From Chloroflexota bacterium (lineage in GTDB: Bacteria; Chloroflexota; Anaerolineae; Aggregatilineales; Phototrophicaceae), in assembly GCA_026713245.1 (NCBI GenBank), contig JAPOOU010000055.1:1-42529 (forward strand): DNA of 42,529 nucleotides, written 5' to 3'. The notes beneath the pieces were generated by a model. That model saw only the letters and a list, made by a program, of their open reading frames with translations. It did not search any database and was not told the DNA's origin. The position numbers were made by a program, and so were the translations under genes. Shown here piece by piece: positions 27,409 to 36,323 of this stretch. Every line of letters begins with the position of its first letter. Positions within the stretch are counted from its first letter, which is position 1.

Positions 27409-29130
27409 ATGAAACAGATCCTGTTCCCGGCGGTTCTATTCTTCGGTTTCCTTGGGGCCGCTCTGGTCGGCATCGCACAAGACCACACAGTCGTTCCTAC
27501 GCTTCGCGTTCCTACGCTCGTGCCCGCAGCGGCGCCGCAGGCGCCTGCGGACGCGCTGCTAACGACTTCTTCTATCGCGCAAATAGCAGAGAATGGCGAG
27601 TTACGCGCCGGAGTGCTCTTCAACGATCCCCCCTATAGCGAATTGAGCTTACAGGGAGATTTGCGCGGCTTTGACGTGGACGTCTTGCGATTGGTGGCGG
27701 AGACTTGGGATGTTGACTTAAAGCTCGTCCAGGTTACGCGTCAAAACGCAATTGACCGACTCGAGATCGGCGACGTACACCTGGTTGCGTCAGCGCTCGT
27801 GCATTATCGGGAGCTCGGCGATCAAGTCGAGTTCACCCAAACATATTTGACCGGCGGGCAAGCGCTGATGGTGCGGGCCAACAGCGCCTACGCATCACCG
27901 TTGTCCCTGGTCGACAGGAAGATAGGCTTTGTTCTAGGAACACGCGCCGAAACCGCCCTGGGTCACTGGGAAGCGAGGCTCGAAGTTGCGCTCGACAAAG
28001 CGCATTATTTCACGCTTGACAAGGCAATGGCAGCGCTGTCACGCGGAGACGTTGAAGCGATCATTGCCGAAGAGCAGGATTTGCTTCAAGTCTCGCATGA
28101 ATTTTCCGACGAGTTTCGCATTCTTGAAGAACCTGTGCTGGTCGAACCACACGCTCTGGCAGTCAAACGCCAAGACGCCAGTCTGCGCAACTTGCTGAAT
28201 CGCAGCATTCAATACTTGATCGATGGCGGTCAGCTTGAAGTCTTGTTGCGGGAGTATTTTCCCGGCCGAGACTTTCACGATGAGATCGCGTACATCTGGG
28301 AAAACCTGGGCGATCGACCCAACCCCGGGCAATTCCCCACCGAGATTAGCTATCCGGCTTCGTATGCTATTCCGAGAATGTTGCAGTCCGGTATTTTGAG
28401 AGTCGGCGGGTCGATTGACGACGCGCGGCCTAATGGGCAGCGCGAACGTCATCTTGTGCGACTGAATCGCGATCTCGTCGCGGAAATCGCGCGAAGATGG
28501 GGTGTGAGCGTAGAATGGGTTGCCGGTGAACCCGGGACTGAATTCTCTCTATTGAGGAATGGGGAACTGGATCTTGTCGTCGGTGTAGTGCCCGACTGGC
28601 GCTGGGCGGATAAAGTGGATTATGCGGCGCCTTATCTGCTGCATGGCGACCGCCTCATGGTTCCGGCAAACTCAAGAATCTCCGGCTTCAACGATTTGCG
28701 GGGTCAATGGATCGGTATCATGATCGATGACGAAACGGCGCGCGATCGCGCGCAGGCCTGGGCCGACAGCATCAACGCGTCCGCGCAGTTCTACCAAACC
28801 CGACCGGCTGAAGCCGCGCTGAACATTCTGGAGTTTGACAACGCGGACGCCATCTATGCCGATAGCCTGGCGCTGATCTCTCACCTTGAGGCCAGCCCTA
28901 ATTCACTGAAGTTGACAGACCGCTGGTATAGCCGGTCGTATCATGCCTTTGCCGTCAGGCAGAATGATCCCGACTTCCGATTGCTGGTCGAGTTCACGGT
29001 GCAAGAGCTGATCATAGACGGAACGCTGCGGCGGCTGTCCGCGCCATTGCTGGGGTCGGAAGAGTCCCTCGCGCACTTCGTCGTTCCGGGCGCGCCATCG
29101 TTTGCCGGCATTAACTTGACTGGAGCTTAG
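27409..29130 (+). CDS. exported protein with two tandem PBP2 (SBP_bac_3-type) domains
   Basis: 573 residues. A signal-like N-terminus (about 1-23, hydrophobic PAVLFFGFLGAALVGIAQ) and a Pro/Ala-rich linker precede two periplasmic-binding-protein type 2 domains. Domain 1 (about 60-285) starts with ELRAGVLFNDPPYSEL and DLRGFDVDVLRLVAE; domain 2 (about 325-555) starts with ILRVGGSIDD and has LVRLNRDLVAEIARRWGV and ELDLVVGVVPDWRW. Both are of the amino-acid-binding, family-3 type. There is no lipobox cysteine, no permease and no ATPase nearby. It follows nadD by six bases. It could be a sensory or scaffolding extracellular protein rather than a transporter component. It overlaps the convergent DMT gene by 20 bases. 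Confidence 0.8.
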   Translation: MKQILFPAVLFFGFLGAALVGIAQDHTVVPTLRVPTLVPAAAPQAPADALLTTSSIAQIAENGELRAGVLFNDPPYSELSLQGDLRGFDVDVLRLVAETWDVDLKLVQVTRQNAIDRLEIGDVHLVASALVHYRELGDQVEFTQTYLTGGQALMVRANSAYASPLSLVDRKIGFVLGTRAETALGHWEARLEVALDKAHYFTLDKAMAALSRGDVEAIIAEEQDLLQVSHEFSDEFRILEEPVLVEPHALAVKRQDASLRNLLNRSIQYLIDGGQLEVLLREYFPGRDFHDEIAYIWENLGDRPNPGQFPTEISYPASYAIPRMLQSGILRVGGSIDDARPNGQRERHLVRLNRDLVAEIARRWGVSVEWVAGEPGTEFSLLRNGELDLVVGVVPDWRWADKVDYAAPYLLHGDRLMVPANSRISGFNDLRGQWIGIMIDDETARDRAQAWADSINASAQFYQTRPAEAALNILEFDNADAIYADSLALISHLEASPNSLKLTDRWYSRSYHAFAVRQNDPDFRLLVEFTVQELIIDGTLRRLSAPLLGSEESLAHFVVPGAPSFAGINLTGA

Positions 29131-30040
29131 CGCGGTTCTGCGTCCGCAATACGATGCCGACGCCGGCCACCAGGACGATGCTGCCAGCCACCTGAGTCAT
29201 CGTAGGGGTCTCGCTAAGAATAAGCAGCGCCCACAATACGCTGAGAACGGGCACGGTCTGCTGGGTGACTGTCAATGTCGTTGGCGACAGGTACCGGAGT
29301 ACGAAATTCAGGACCCCGTGGCCGATAATCTGCGCCAGAACCGCCAGAAGCAGCATCCAGAAATAGCCCTGCCATTCGTAGCCGAGAACCGGCGTCCGGC
29401 TCGAGGCAATAATGAACAAGGTAGTGACTGCCCCAGTCGTGTATACCAGCCAGATGTAGGGAACGAAGGAGACAGTGCCGCGGACCTTGCGCCCGATAAT
29501 GATGTACAGCGAAGCGGAGCAGGCGCTGGTCAAAGCCATGACGAGCCCCAGACTTGGATTGCCCCCTTCCAGTGCCGGCGCTTCGCCCGAGGTTGCCCAG
29601 GAAATAAGGACAGCGCCAACGAGCGCAATAAAGATCCCCAGCCATACGGATCCGCTCAGTTTGACCTTGAGGATCGCCACTTCCTGGATGGCGACCCAAA
29701 TGGGAATCGTCGCCACCAGCGCCTGCACAATGATGACGCTGATGTGCTCCAGCGACGCCGTGTTGAGCGTGATGTTAAAGCCGAACAAGGCGCCCGCCAG
29801 AATGGCCAGCCAGCGGCTGCGCGCCGGCATGGCCTGGATCTCGCCGGCGTACTTGAGCCAGACATAGGGTGTGAAAAAGAGCGCGCCCACGACCATTCGT
29901 CCGCAAGCAATCAGGGCCGGCGGCACATCGTGCTGCAAGGCAAAACGGATACAGATGGGACCAAATGACCAGGACACGGTAGACAGAACCACCAGAATCC
30001 AAAGCTGCGTCGTCGATAGCTGTCCAAATCTAAGGCGCAT
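29111..30040 (-). CDS. EamA/DMT-family transporter
   Basis: 309 residues with about ten hydrophobic segments in two homologous EamA halves (each about 140 residues), as in drug/metabolite transporters. The first half begins WILVVLSTVSWSFGPICIRFAL; the second half starts around LGLVMALTSACSASLYIIIG. Substrate unknown; relatives move amino acids, nucleotides or other metabolites. ATG at 30040 with GAGGA about eight bases upstream, within the end of the preceding gene, so both are translated from one mRNA. The end overlaps that of the convergent binding protein. Confidence 0.87.
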   Translation of the reverse strand: MRLRFGQLSTTQLWILVVLSTVSWSFGPICIRFALQHDVPPALIACGRMVVGALFFTPYVWLKYAGEIQAMPARSRWLAILAGALFGFNITLNTASLEHISVIIVQALVATIPIWVAIQEVAILKVKLSGSVWLGIFIALVGAVLISWATSGEAPALEGGNPSLGLVMALTSACSASLYIIIGRKVRGTVSFVPYIWLVYTTGAVTTLFIIASSRTPVLGYEWQGYFWMLLLAVLAQIIGHGVLNFVLRYLSPTTLTVTQQTVPVLSVLWALLILSETPTMTQVAGSIVLVAGVGIVLRTQNRAKLQSS

Positions 30041-31010
30041 ATTCAGTTCCTCGCCTTGCGCTTTCCCGCGCTTGCCGGATCTCGCCGCGGCTCGCCAGCA
30101 GGACTCCAGCGATGATCGTCAGGCTGCCGAGGATCTGCTGATTCGGCGGCAGTTCGCGGAACAAGACCAGCGCCAACAAGGCGCTGCCGATAGGTTCAAG
30201 TTGCGAAAACATGCTTACCAGGGCAGCAGGGAAATACTCGAGCAGGTAATTCAGAGAAGAGTGTCCGATAAGCTGCGGAATCAACCCCATGGCCAGCAGG
30301 ACAAGGTAACCTTCGATGCTGTAACCGAGAGCCGGCGTAGCCCGAGCCAGCATGACGGCCAGGGTGCAGACTGTTGCGATGCTGTAGACGAGCCAGACAT
30401 AGGGGATGACCGGCAGCCGGGCGCGCAGCTTGCGTCCCGTCAGCAAATACACCGATACGGACAGCGCGCCCAGCCAGGCTAGCCCGGCGCCAATCAGGGT
30501 CCCGTTTTCCGCGCCCGGCCCCAGCATCATCTTGAGTTGACCTTCGCCTTGCGGCCAGCCGATCAAGGCGCCGCCGAACAGGGCAACGATTAGTCCCAGA
30601 ATGACCAGGCGCGAAAGCCGTATATGCAGGAAGATGACCTCGAGAATCGCTACCCAGATCGGACCGGTCGATACGATAACGACGCTTACCAGCACGGTCG
30701 TGTATTGCAGGGATGTCACCCAGGCGGTGAAATGGATCGACAGGCAGATGCCTGAGATGGCTATCAATAATGCTTCGATGCGGGAAAGCCCGGTGAGAAA
30801 TGGACGATAGCGCCCTAGCGCAATCGGGGCGAGCGCGAGCGAGGCGATCAGCAAGCGCGCCGCGACGATCAGCAGGGGAGGCATGTTTTGGTCGAGAGCG
30901 AAGCGGATCAGGATCGCCGCCGAGGAGGTAGCGACGACCGCGACGACCACCACAACGTAGGCTTTGAAAGGCGTAGACCGCGATTGCCCGATTGTTTCGT
31001 CGATTCTCAA
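30030..31010 (-). CDS. EamA/DMT-family transporter
   Basis: 326 residues, ten predicted TM helices in two EamA repeats, paralogous to the next gene: both share the pattern IRFAL...PP in the first helix pair and ...PYVWLVY near the start of the second half. The start is TTG at 31010 with AGGAG six bases upstream. Overlaps the downstream paralogue by 11 bases. The close pairing suggests a recent duplication and perhaps a heterodimer, but single-subunit DMT proteins usually work on their own or as homodimers. Substrate unknown. Confidence 0.87.
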   Translation of the reverse strand: MRIDETIGQSRSTPFKAYVVVVVAVVATSSAAILIRFALDQNMPPLLIVAARLLIASLALAPIALGRYRPFLTGLSRIEALLIAISGICLSIHFTAWVTSLQYTTVLVSVVIVSTGPIWVAILEVIFLHIRLSRLVILGLIVALFGGALIGWPQGEGQLKMMLGPGAENGTLIGAGLAWLGALSVSVYLLTGRKLRARLPVIPYVWLVYSIATVCTLAVMLARATPALGYSIEGYLVLLAMGLIPQLIGHSSLNYLLEYFPAALVSMFSQLEPIGSALLALVLFRELPPNQQILGSLTIIAGVLLASRGEIRQARESARRGTEYAP

Positions 31011-31187
31011 GCCGCGCTCCTATATACTGGTGCTTATCATCTTTGGATTCCTTCGAATTGCAAGTCGGAATCGCTTTGGCAGTCCGTCGGGCTCGGCGAT
31101 CTGCTTACGCCCTGGTCTTAATTTCCCAACGCTGGAAAGTTCGGTCCGGCAGCGTACAAACAATAGTGAAAACGGTGTCCTTTGTGC

Positions 31188-31193
31188 TAAAAT
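31188..31193 (+). promoter_or_regulatory. candidate -10 box of the sod pair
   Basis: TAAAAT 50 bases before the first sod start. The -35 region (AGTGAA about 17 bases upstream) is poor. The gap 31011-31242 holds nothing else I can assign. Confidence 0.35.
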
Positions 31194-31242
31194 AGCCTTG
31201 TCAATCTCGTAAAGGAAAAGTTCTACAGGAGAAAGAAGAATC

Positions 31243-31848
31243 ATGGCATTCGAATTACCGTCTCTTCCTTATGCAGAAGATGCGCTGGAGCCGCATATTG
31301 ACGGCCGCACGATGGGCATTCACCACGGCAAGCACCACGCCAGCTATACCGGCAATCTCAACGGCGCAATCGCCGGCACCGATCTTGAAGGCAAGAGCAT
31401 CGAGGAAATCCTCGGCGACTTGGACGCGGTACCGGAGAATATCCGCACGGCGGTCCGCAACAACGGCGGCGGTTACGCCAACCACAACCTGTTCTGGCAG
31501 ATCATGGGTCCCGATGGCGGCGGCGAGCCGAGCGGCGCCCTGGCGGACGCGATCAACGCCGCCTGCGGCAGCTTCGATGGCTTCAAGTCCCAGTTTTCGG
31601 CGGCCGCAGCCACCCGTTTCGGCTCCGGCTGGGCTTGGCTGGTGGCTGATGGCGGCTCGGTCAGCGTGACCTCGACGCCGAACCAGGATACGCCTTTGAT
31701 GGAAGGCAAGACGCCCATCCTCGGCATTGATGTTTGGGAGCATGCCTACTACCTCAACTATCAGAATCGGCGCCCGGACTACATCGCCGCCTTCTTCAAC
31801 GTCATCAACTGGGCAAAAGTGGCCGAGCTATTCGCCGCCGCCGGCTAA
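31243..31848 (+). CDS. superoxide dismutase, Fe/Mn family (cytoplasmic)
   Basis: Converts superoxide to oxygen and hydrogen peroxide. 201 residues, no signal peptide. The first metal ligand is His27 in [10 protein letters not shown], the second His in [10 protein letters not shown], and the Asp/His pair in [16 protein letters not shown]. Gly-Gly in GGGYANH and Gln in the [13 protein letters not shown] region fit the Fe/Mn group; the metal cannot be chosen with confidence. SD AGGAGAAAG before the ATG. The next gene is a paralogue 15 bases downstream carrying a Tat signal. Confidence 0.95.
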   Translation: MAFELPSLPYAEDALEPHIDGRTMGIHHGKHHASYTGNLNGAIAGTDLEGKSIEEILGDLDAVPENIRTAVRNNGGGYANHNLFWQIMGPDGGGEPSGALADAINAACGSFDGFKSQFSAAAATRFGSGWAWLVADGGSVSVTSTPNQDTPLMEGKTPILGIDVWEHAYYLNYQNRRPDYIAAFFNVINWAKVAELFAAAG

Positions 31849-31863
31849 GGTCTGGGAGCGGGC

Positions 31864-32598
31864 ATGATGAAAAGGGACATTCGCAAGCCAGTTAGCCGCC
31901 GCGATGTACTAAAAGCCGCGGTGGCGGGTGTGGCTGTGGCTGGCAGTCAGCTTCATCCGCTCTCCGCGCGTCTCGTACAGGCGGAGGGGCCGCAGCGATT
32001 CGAGTTGCCGCCCCTGCCTTACGCCTATGACGCGCTGGAGCCGCATATCGACGCTCGCACGATGGAGCTCCACCACGGCAAGCACCACGCCGGATATACG
32101 AACAAGTTGAACGCGGCGATTGAAGGCACGGACTTGGTTGGCAAACCGATCGACGAGATTCTGGCTGATCTCGATGCTGTGCCGGAAGATATACGTACTG
32201 CCGTGCGCAATAACGGCGGCGGTTACGCCAACCACAACCTGTTCTGGCAGATCATGAGCCCGGATGGCGGCGGCGAACCAGGCGGCGCGCTGGCGGCCGC
32301 GATCGATAGGGCCTTCGGCAGCTTTGACGAGTTCAAAGCGGCGTTCTCAGCGGCGGGGGCCGGCGTATTCGGCTCTGGTTGGGCCTGGCTGGTGGCTGAA
32401 AGCGGTTCGGTCAGCGCGACCTCGACGCCGAACCAGGATACGCCCTTGATGGCGGGCAAGACGCCCATCCTGGGAATAGACGTCTGGGAACACGCTTATT
32501 ACCTCAACTATCAGAATCGGCGCCCGGACTACATCGCCGCCTTTTTCAACGTGATCAACTGGACGCGGGTGGGCGAGAATTACGCTGCGGCCCCATAG
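31864..32598 (+). CDS. superoxide dismutase, Fe/Mn family, with Tat signal (exported)
   Basis: 244 residues. A twin-arginine signal ([18 protein letters not shown], residues about 10-27) is fused to a complete Fe/Mn SOD domain that has the same ligands as its neighbour ([29 protein letters not shown]). Tat export fits a metalloenzyme folded in the cytoplasm, so the product should act outside the membrane while the upstream gene protects the cytosol. Long stretches are identical at the nucleotide level with the upstream gene (for example 31462-31506 and 32212-32256), including third codon positions. Two adjacent ATGs (31864, 31867) are possible; GGGAG lies upstream. Confidence 0.95.
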   Translation: MMKRDIRKPVSRRDVLKAAVAGVAVAGSQLHPLSARLVQAEGPQRFELPPLPYAYDALEPHIDARTMELHHGKHHAGYTNKLNAAIEGTDLVGKPIDEILADLDAVPEDIRTAVRNNGGGYANHNLFWQIMSPDGGGEPGGALAAAIDRAFGSFDEFKAAFSAAGAGVFGSGWAWLVAESGSVSATSTPNQDTPLMAGKTPILGIDVWEHAYYLNYQNRRPDYIAAFFNVINWTRVGENYAAAP

Positions 32599-32703
32599 AC
32601 CCGCTTGTCGTTCTCAAGGAAGTTAAAGGGCGTTACAATGGTAGCGCTCTTTTTGATTTCGATTTGGGCGCCGCGGACGGTGGCGAGACAGGAGAAGGCA
32701 TTG

Positions 32704-34104
32704 ATGGCTGAGTTTCGCATAGAGAAAGATTCGATCGGCGAGGTGCGGGTTCCCAAGGGGGCGCTCTATGCGGCGCAGACGCAGCGCGCGCTGGAGAACT
32801 TTCCAATCACGGGCATGAAGCCGCTGCCGGCGTTCATCTGGAGCATGGCGCTGATCAAGCGCGCGGCGGCCGAGGTCAACATGGAGCTGGGCTTGCTGGA
32901 CGAGCGTCTGGCGCGGGCCATCATCCAGGCGGGTGACGAGATCCTCGCCGGGCAGCACCATGAGCATTTCGTGGTCGATCCCTTTCAGGCCGGCGCGGGC
33001 ACCAGCCACAACATGAACACCAACGAAGTGATGGCGAGCCGCGCCAACCAGATCCTGGGTTATAGCGTGGAAGCGAGCGACAAGCCGGTGCATCCCAACG
33101 ATCATGTCAACATGGCGCAATCGACCAATGACACCATCCCGACGGCGATTCGGCTGGGCGCGCTCTGGCGGCTGGACGAGCTGCTGGAGACGCTCGCGCG
33201 CTTCGTCGCCGTGACGCGGGGCAAGGCAGCCGATTGGGACGATGTGGTCAAGACCGGGCGCACGCATTTGCAGGACGCGGTGCCGCTGCGGCTGGGGCAG
33301 GAAGTGGGGGCCTGGGCGACCGCGATCGAGCGCGGGAGCGACAAGGTCAAGATGGCGGCTGAGGGCTTGCGGCGGCTGGGCATCGGCGGCACGGCGGCGG
33401 GAACCGGCTTGAACGCGCATCCAGAATATCACGCGCGCATGGTCGCCAAGCTGTCGGCATTGAGCGGCACGGCGCTTTACGAGAGCGACGATCTGTTCGA
33501 ATCCATGCAATCGATGGGCGACGCGGTTTTCTTCAGCGCGGCCCTGCGCAACCTGGCGATGGATTTCACGCGCATCGCCAACGATGTACGCTTGCTGAGC
33601 GCGGGACCGACCACCGGCATCGCCGAGTTGACCTGTCCGGCGGTGCAGCCCGGTTCGTCGATCATGCCCGGCAAGGTCAATCCGGTGCTGGCGGAAATGA
33701 TGAATCAAGCCATGTACCACGTGATCGGCAACGATACGACGGTGAACCTCTGCGGGGCGGCGGGGCAATTCGAGCTGAACGTGATGATGCCGATGATCGC
33801 GCATAACCTGAACGAGATGATGACGGTGATGATCGGGGCGGTACGGGCGTTCACGGACAAACTGATGGCGGGCTTGACGCTCAATCGCGAGCGGACGGAG
33901 AGTTGGCTGGAGCGCAATCCGATCCTGGTGACGGCGCTGAATCCGATTATCGGTTACAACAACGGGGCGCTGGTGGCGAAGAAGGCGCTGGCCGAGGGCA
34001 AGAGCGTGCGCGAGGTCGTGTTGGAGTTGGGCTTGATGGAGGCGGATGAACTGGACGCGGCGCTGGATGCCTATGGCATGACCGAGGGCGGGATTCGGAG
34101 TTAG
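32704..34104 (+). CDS. aspartase/fumarase-superfamily lyase (aspartate ammonia-lyase or class II fumarase)
   Basis: Adds or removes water or ammonia across fumarate, in the cytoplasm. 466 residues from ATG 32704 (AGGAG at 32690-32694). The superfamily signature SSIMPGKVNPV is present, as are AGAGTSHNMNTNEV and STNDTIPTAIRLG. The N-terminal ENFPITG and the FVVDPFQAGAGTS context, plus the C-terminal GMTEGGI, look more like aspartate ammonia-lyase, whereas PGKVNP and the overall C-terminal region also fit bacterial fumarase C. I therefore leave the symbol open. Upstream in-frame starts at 32605 and 32638 would add a hydrophobic stretch; less likely. Confidence 0.85.
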   Translation: MAEFRIEKDSIGEVRVPKGALYAAQTQRALENFPITGMKPLPAFIWSMALIKRAAAEVNMELGLLDERLARAIIQAGDEILAGQHHEHFVVDPFQAGAGTSHNMNTNEVMASRANQILGYSVEASDKPVHPNDHVNMAQSTNDTIPTAIRLGALWRLDELLETLARFVAVTRGKAADWDDVVKTGRTHLQDAVPLRLGQEVGAWATAIERGSDKVKMAAEGLRRLGIGGTAAGTGLNAHPEYHARMVAKLSALSGTALYESDDLFESMQSMGDAVFFSAALRNLAMDFTRIANDVRLLSAGPTTGIAELTCPAVQPGSSIMPGKVNPVLAEMMNQAMYHVIGNDTTVNLCGAAGQFELNVMMPMIAHNLNEMMTVMIGAVRAFTDKLMAGLTLNRERTESWLERNPILVTALNPIIGYNNGALVAKKALAEGKSVREVVLELGLMEADELDAALDAYGMTEGGIRS

Positions 34105-34223
34105 GGCTTTTGGCGGGATGGACTTGGGTTGTTAAGGCGCAGATGTGAGAGCAGGGTAGCATGGGTTGGGGTGGATGGGGCGACTGTATGGTCGCGGGTT
34201 TAAGGGCTTCTTGGCTTCGAGTG

Positions 34224-34253
34224 GTGTCACATCCGCAATTCGCCTGCTACAAT
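34224..34253 (+). promoter_or_regulatory. predicted promoter of the GHKL-nuclease island
   Basis: GTGTCA (34224-34229), 18-base spacer, TACAAT (34248-34253). It is placed before the start at 34317 and after the in-frame start at 34161, which argues that the true gene start is the later one. Confidence 0.4.
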
Positions 34254-34316
34254 TGGACGGTTCAGACAGCAGCTTCTGAGAGGGTTTCTGGTAATTCTCG
34301 GCTAGGGAGATTGGAC

Positions 34317-36317
34317 ATGAAACACTTTGAACCTTACGATCCGTTGACAATTGAAGACCACGATACCGAATTAGTCGTAGCTGCGAAGAAACGTGAAATC
34401 CGCAATATTTTGAAAAGTTATACAGGCTACTACGATCCATTTGCGGAGCTACTGCAGAACGCCTTTGATGCGGTTGAGAATCGAGCGTATGAAGAAGATG
34501 TTGAATACCTTCCTCAGATATGGGTTACGATCGACATTGGCTCGAGGCAAATCACCGTTACAGACAATGGTTGTGGTATGGATTTCGATGAATTCCAGAA
34601 GTTCCTTAAACCAAACTATTCATTCAAGCTGAGTGAGAAATTTCGAGGAATGAAGGGAGTGGGGGCTACTTATCTGGCATACGGATTCAACGATTTGCAA
34701 GTGTCAACTAAGAAAGATCGAGAAGCCTGGTCGGGCAGGATCACTCATGGTCGTGAATGGGTAGAAGACAAGACTGGGCAAATAGACACACCGCAATTTG
34801 CCATGTCTTTTGTTTCTCCTCACAAGCAGTTTGAAGAAATCGACAACGGTACATCGGTAACAATTCGATTGACCGGAGACGGAATCCGACCAAAGGATCT
34901 GACTTGGGCAGGTGCGGCGGATGCTAGACAGTGGCTTGCCCTCCTTCGGATTCACACACCTTTAGGAGCTATCTATATCGAGCCAGACCAACCGTTTATT
35001 GCAATCAAAGTTCACGTGGAAGTAATCGACTCGTCTGGCAATGTATCCACTGCGACTGTGGGCAATCCCGAATACTTTTTCCCGCACAAACAATTCGATC
35101 CAGTTGTAGATCTGCGCGAGTATCTCGCGTGGATGAAACGCGAGATTGATAAAGGTAATCCACCGCGTCATCCCAAGAGATTTCGAAACCTAACGGCGTT
35201 TTGGATTACTGGAGATGCGGATGATATTCTTCAAGATGAGGCTCTATTCCCAGTCAGACTGACTGCTGAGCAACGTGGACTCGTATCGGAATTGAACGTT
35301 CGTATTTATTTTTTCATGTGCTATTCAATTGACTTGTGGAAACAGCTCAAGGAGGAGAGGCTTAAGCTACATAGCCGCGCCCAGTTTCTTCGAGGAGGAA
35401 TACAGCTCGCCACCAGACATATGCCGCAGGGCCAACTCTTGCAGATTCCGTTGAATAGAATGCTTGGCTTCCAATCAATAACTCACATTATTATTCACAT
35501 TGATGCTGAGCCAGATCTTGGGCGCAAAGGCTTTCAACCTGAACATGTAGAATTGGCTCGAGCCTTGGCACAACGTCTAGTTGAACAGTATGGTATGAAG
35601 TATCGATGGGAATTACTGCGTCGACGTGTGGGAACTGTATCTATGGTCAAGGAATTGCAGTTAGAGGGTTGGATTGATGAGCAGAGGATTCATGAGGAAA
35701 AGCATCCACTGAAGATAACAAAGCCACAAGTCTTTGCGCCGCTTACATACTTGCCGACGCGTTCCGAACCCCAAGTAGAGCAAGATGTGGTAGCACTATT
35801 CAACCAAATGCTTGCTTCAGGTATCATAAGAGGCATACACATGCTTTCCTCTAGTCAGTATGAACAGTATGACGGTTTGTATAGACGAATCCTCGACACT
35901 CCATACGCGACATATGTTTACGATCCCGAGACGAATCCGCTTGGAGTAATACGTGACGCTTTGGGAAGTCCCGAAAAACCGTTGACCAGCAAAATAAGGG
36001 TACTGGAATATAAGTTTAGTATGGACGCGCTGGTTGAAGAATTGTCACAACAGGATAAGGATGCAAAAGCATTAGACTTGGTGGTTGCATGGGAAAGAGG
36101 TACAAAATGGAGCGAAATCTATTCGCTTACTTCGTATCTTACATCTGATAATATTCGTCATCGTGAATTTCACGGCTACACGCATCGATTTGAAGACATG
36201 ATGTCAGGGACTGCGGTGTTCAATGCCATTATTCTCAAGGACTTGATAAGCTACCTTAATGATCCTATTGCGGAGGAAAAAAGACAATCACTTCTCGAAG
36301 ACCAATACTATGGATAG
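34317..36317 (+). CDS. GHKL-type ATPase, putative defence component
   Basis: 666 residues from ATG 34317 (GGGAG at 34305-34309; a longer frame from 34161 starts upstream of the promoter). N-terminal histidine-kinase/HSP90/MutL-type ATP-binding domain: Glu44 to Asp51 in AELLQNAFDAVE (Mg2+-binding N-box), DNGCGMD at 83-89, and the lid GMKGVG at 111-116. The long middle and C-terminal regions show no family I recognise. Near the C-terminus VLEYK (562-566) followed by DLVVAWE resembles an E-x-K nuclease-type core but lacks a clear preceding Asp. The gene is visibly AT-richer than its neighbours and is followed after six bases by a CfrBI-like endonuclease gene. Confidence 0.8.
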   Translation: MKHFEPYDPLTIEDHDTELVVAAKKREIRNILKSYTGYYDPFAELLQNAFDAVENRAYEEDVEYLPQIWVTIDIGSRQITVTDNGCGMDFDEFQKFLKPNYSFKLSEKFRGMKGVGATYLAYGFNDLQVSTKKDREAWSGRITHGREWVEDKTGQIDTPQFAMSFVSPHKQFEEIDNGTSVTIRLTGDGIRPKDLTWAGAADARQWLALLRIHTPLGAIYIEPDQPFIAIKVHVEVIDSSGNVSTATVGNPEYFFPHKQFDPVVDLREYLAWMKREIDKGNPPRHPKRFRNLTAFWITGDADDILQDEALFPVRLTAEQRGLVSELNVRIYFFMCYSIDLWKQLKEERLKLHSRAQFLRGGIQLATRHMPQGQLLQIPLNRMLGFQSITHIIIHIDAEPDLGRKGFQPEHVELARALAQRLVEQYGMKYRWELLRRRVGTVSMVKELQLEGWIDEQRIHEEKHPLKITKPQVFAPLTYLPTRSEPQVEQDVVALFNQMLASGIIRGIHMLSSSQYEQYDGLYRRILDTPYATYVYDPETNPLGVIRDALGSPEKPLTSKIRVLEYKFSMDALVEELSQQDKDAKALDLVVAWERGTKWSEIYSLTSYLTSDNIRHREFHGYTHRFEDMMSGTAVFNAIILKDLISYLNDPIAEEKRQSLLEDQYYG

Positions 36318-36323
36318 TTGCGA

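Noticed and set aside
32623-33804. Minus-strand frame of 393 codons opposite the lyase gene
   Set aside because: Shadow of a certain lyase gene; its translation is rich in His, Arg and Asp in a pattern typical of antisense frames.
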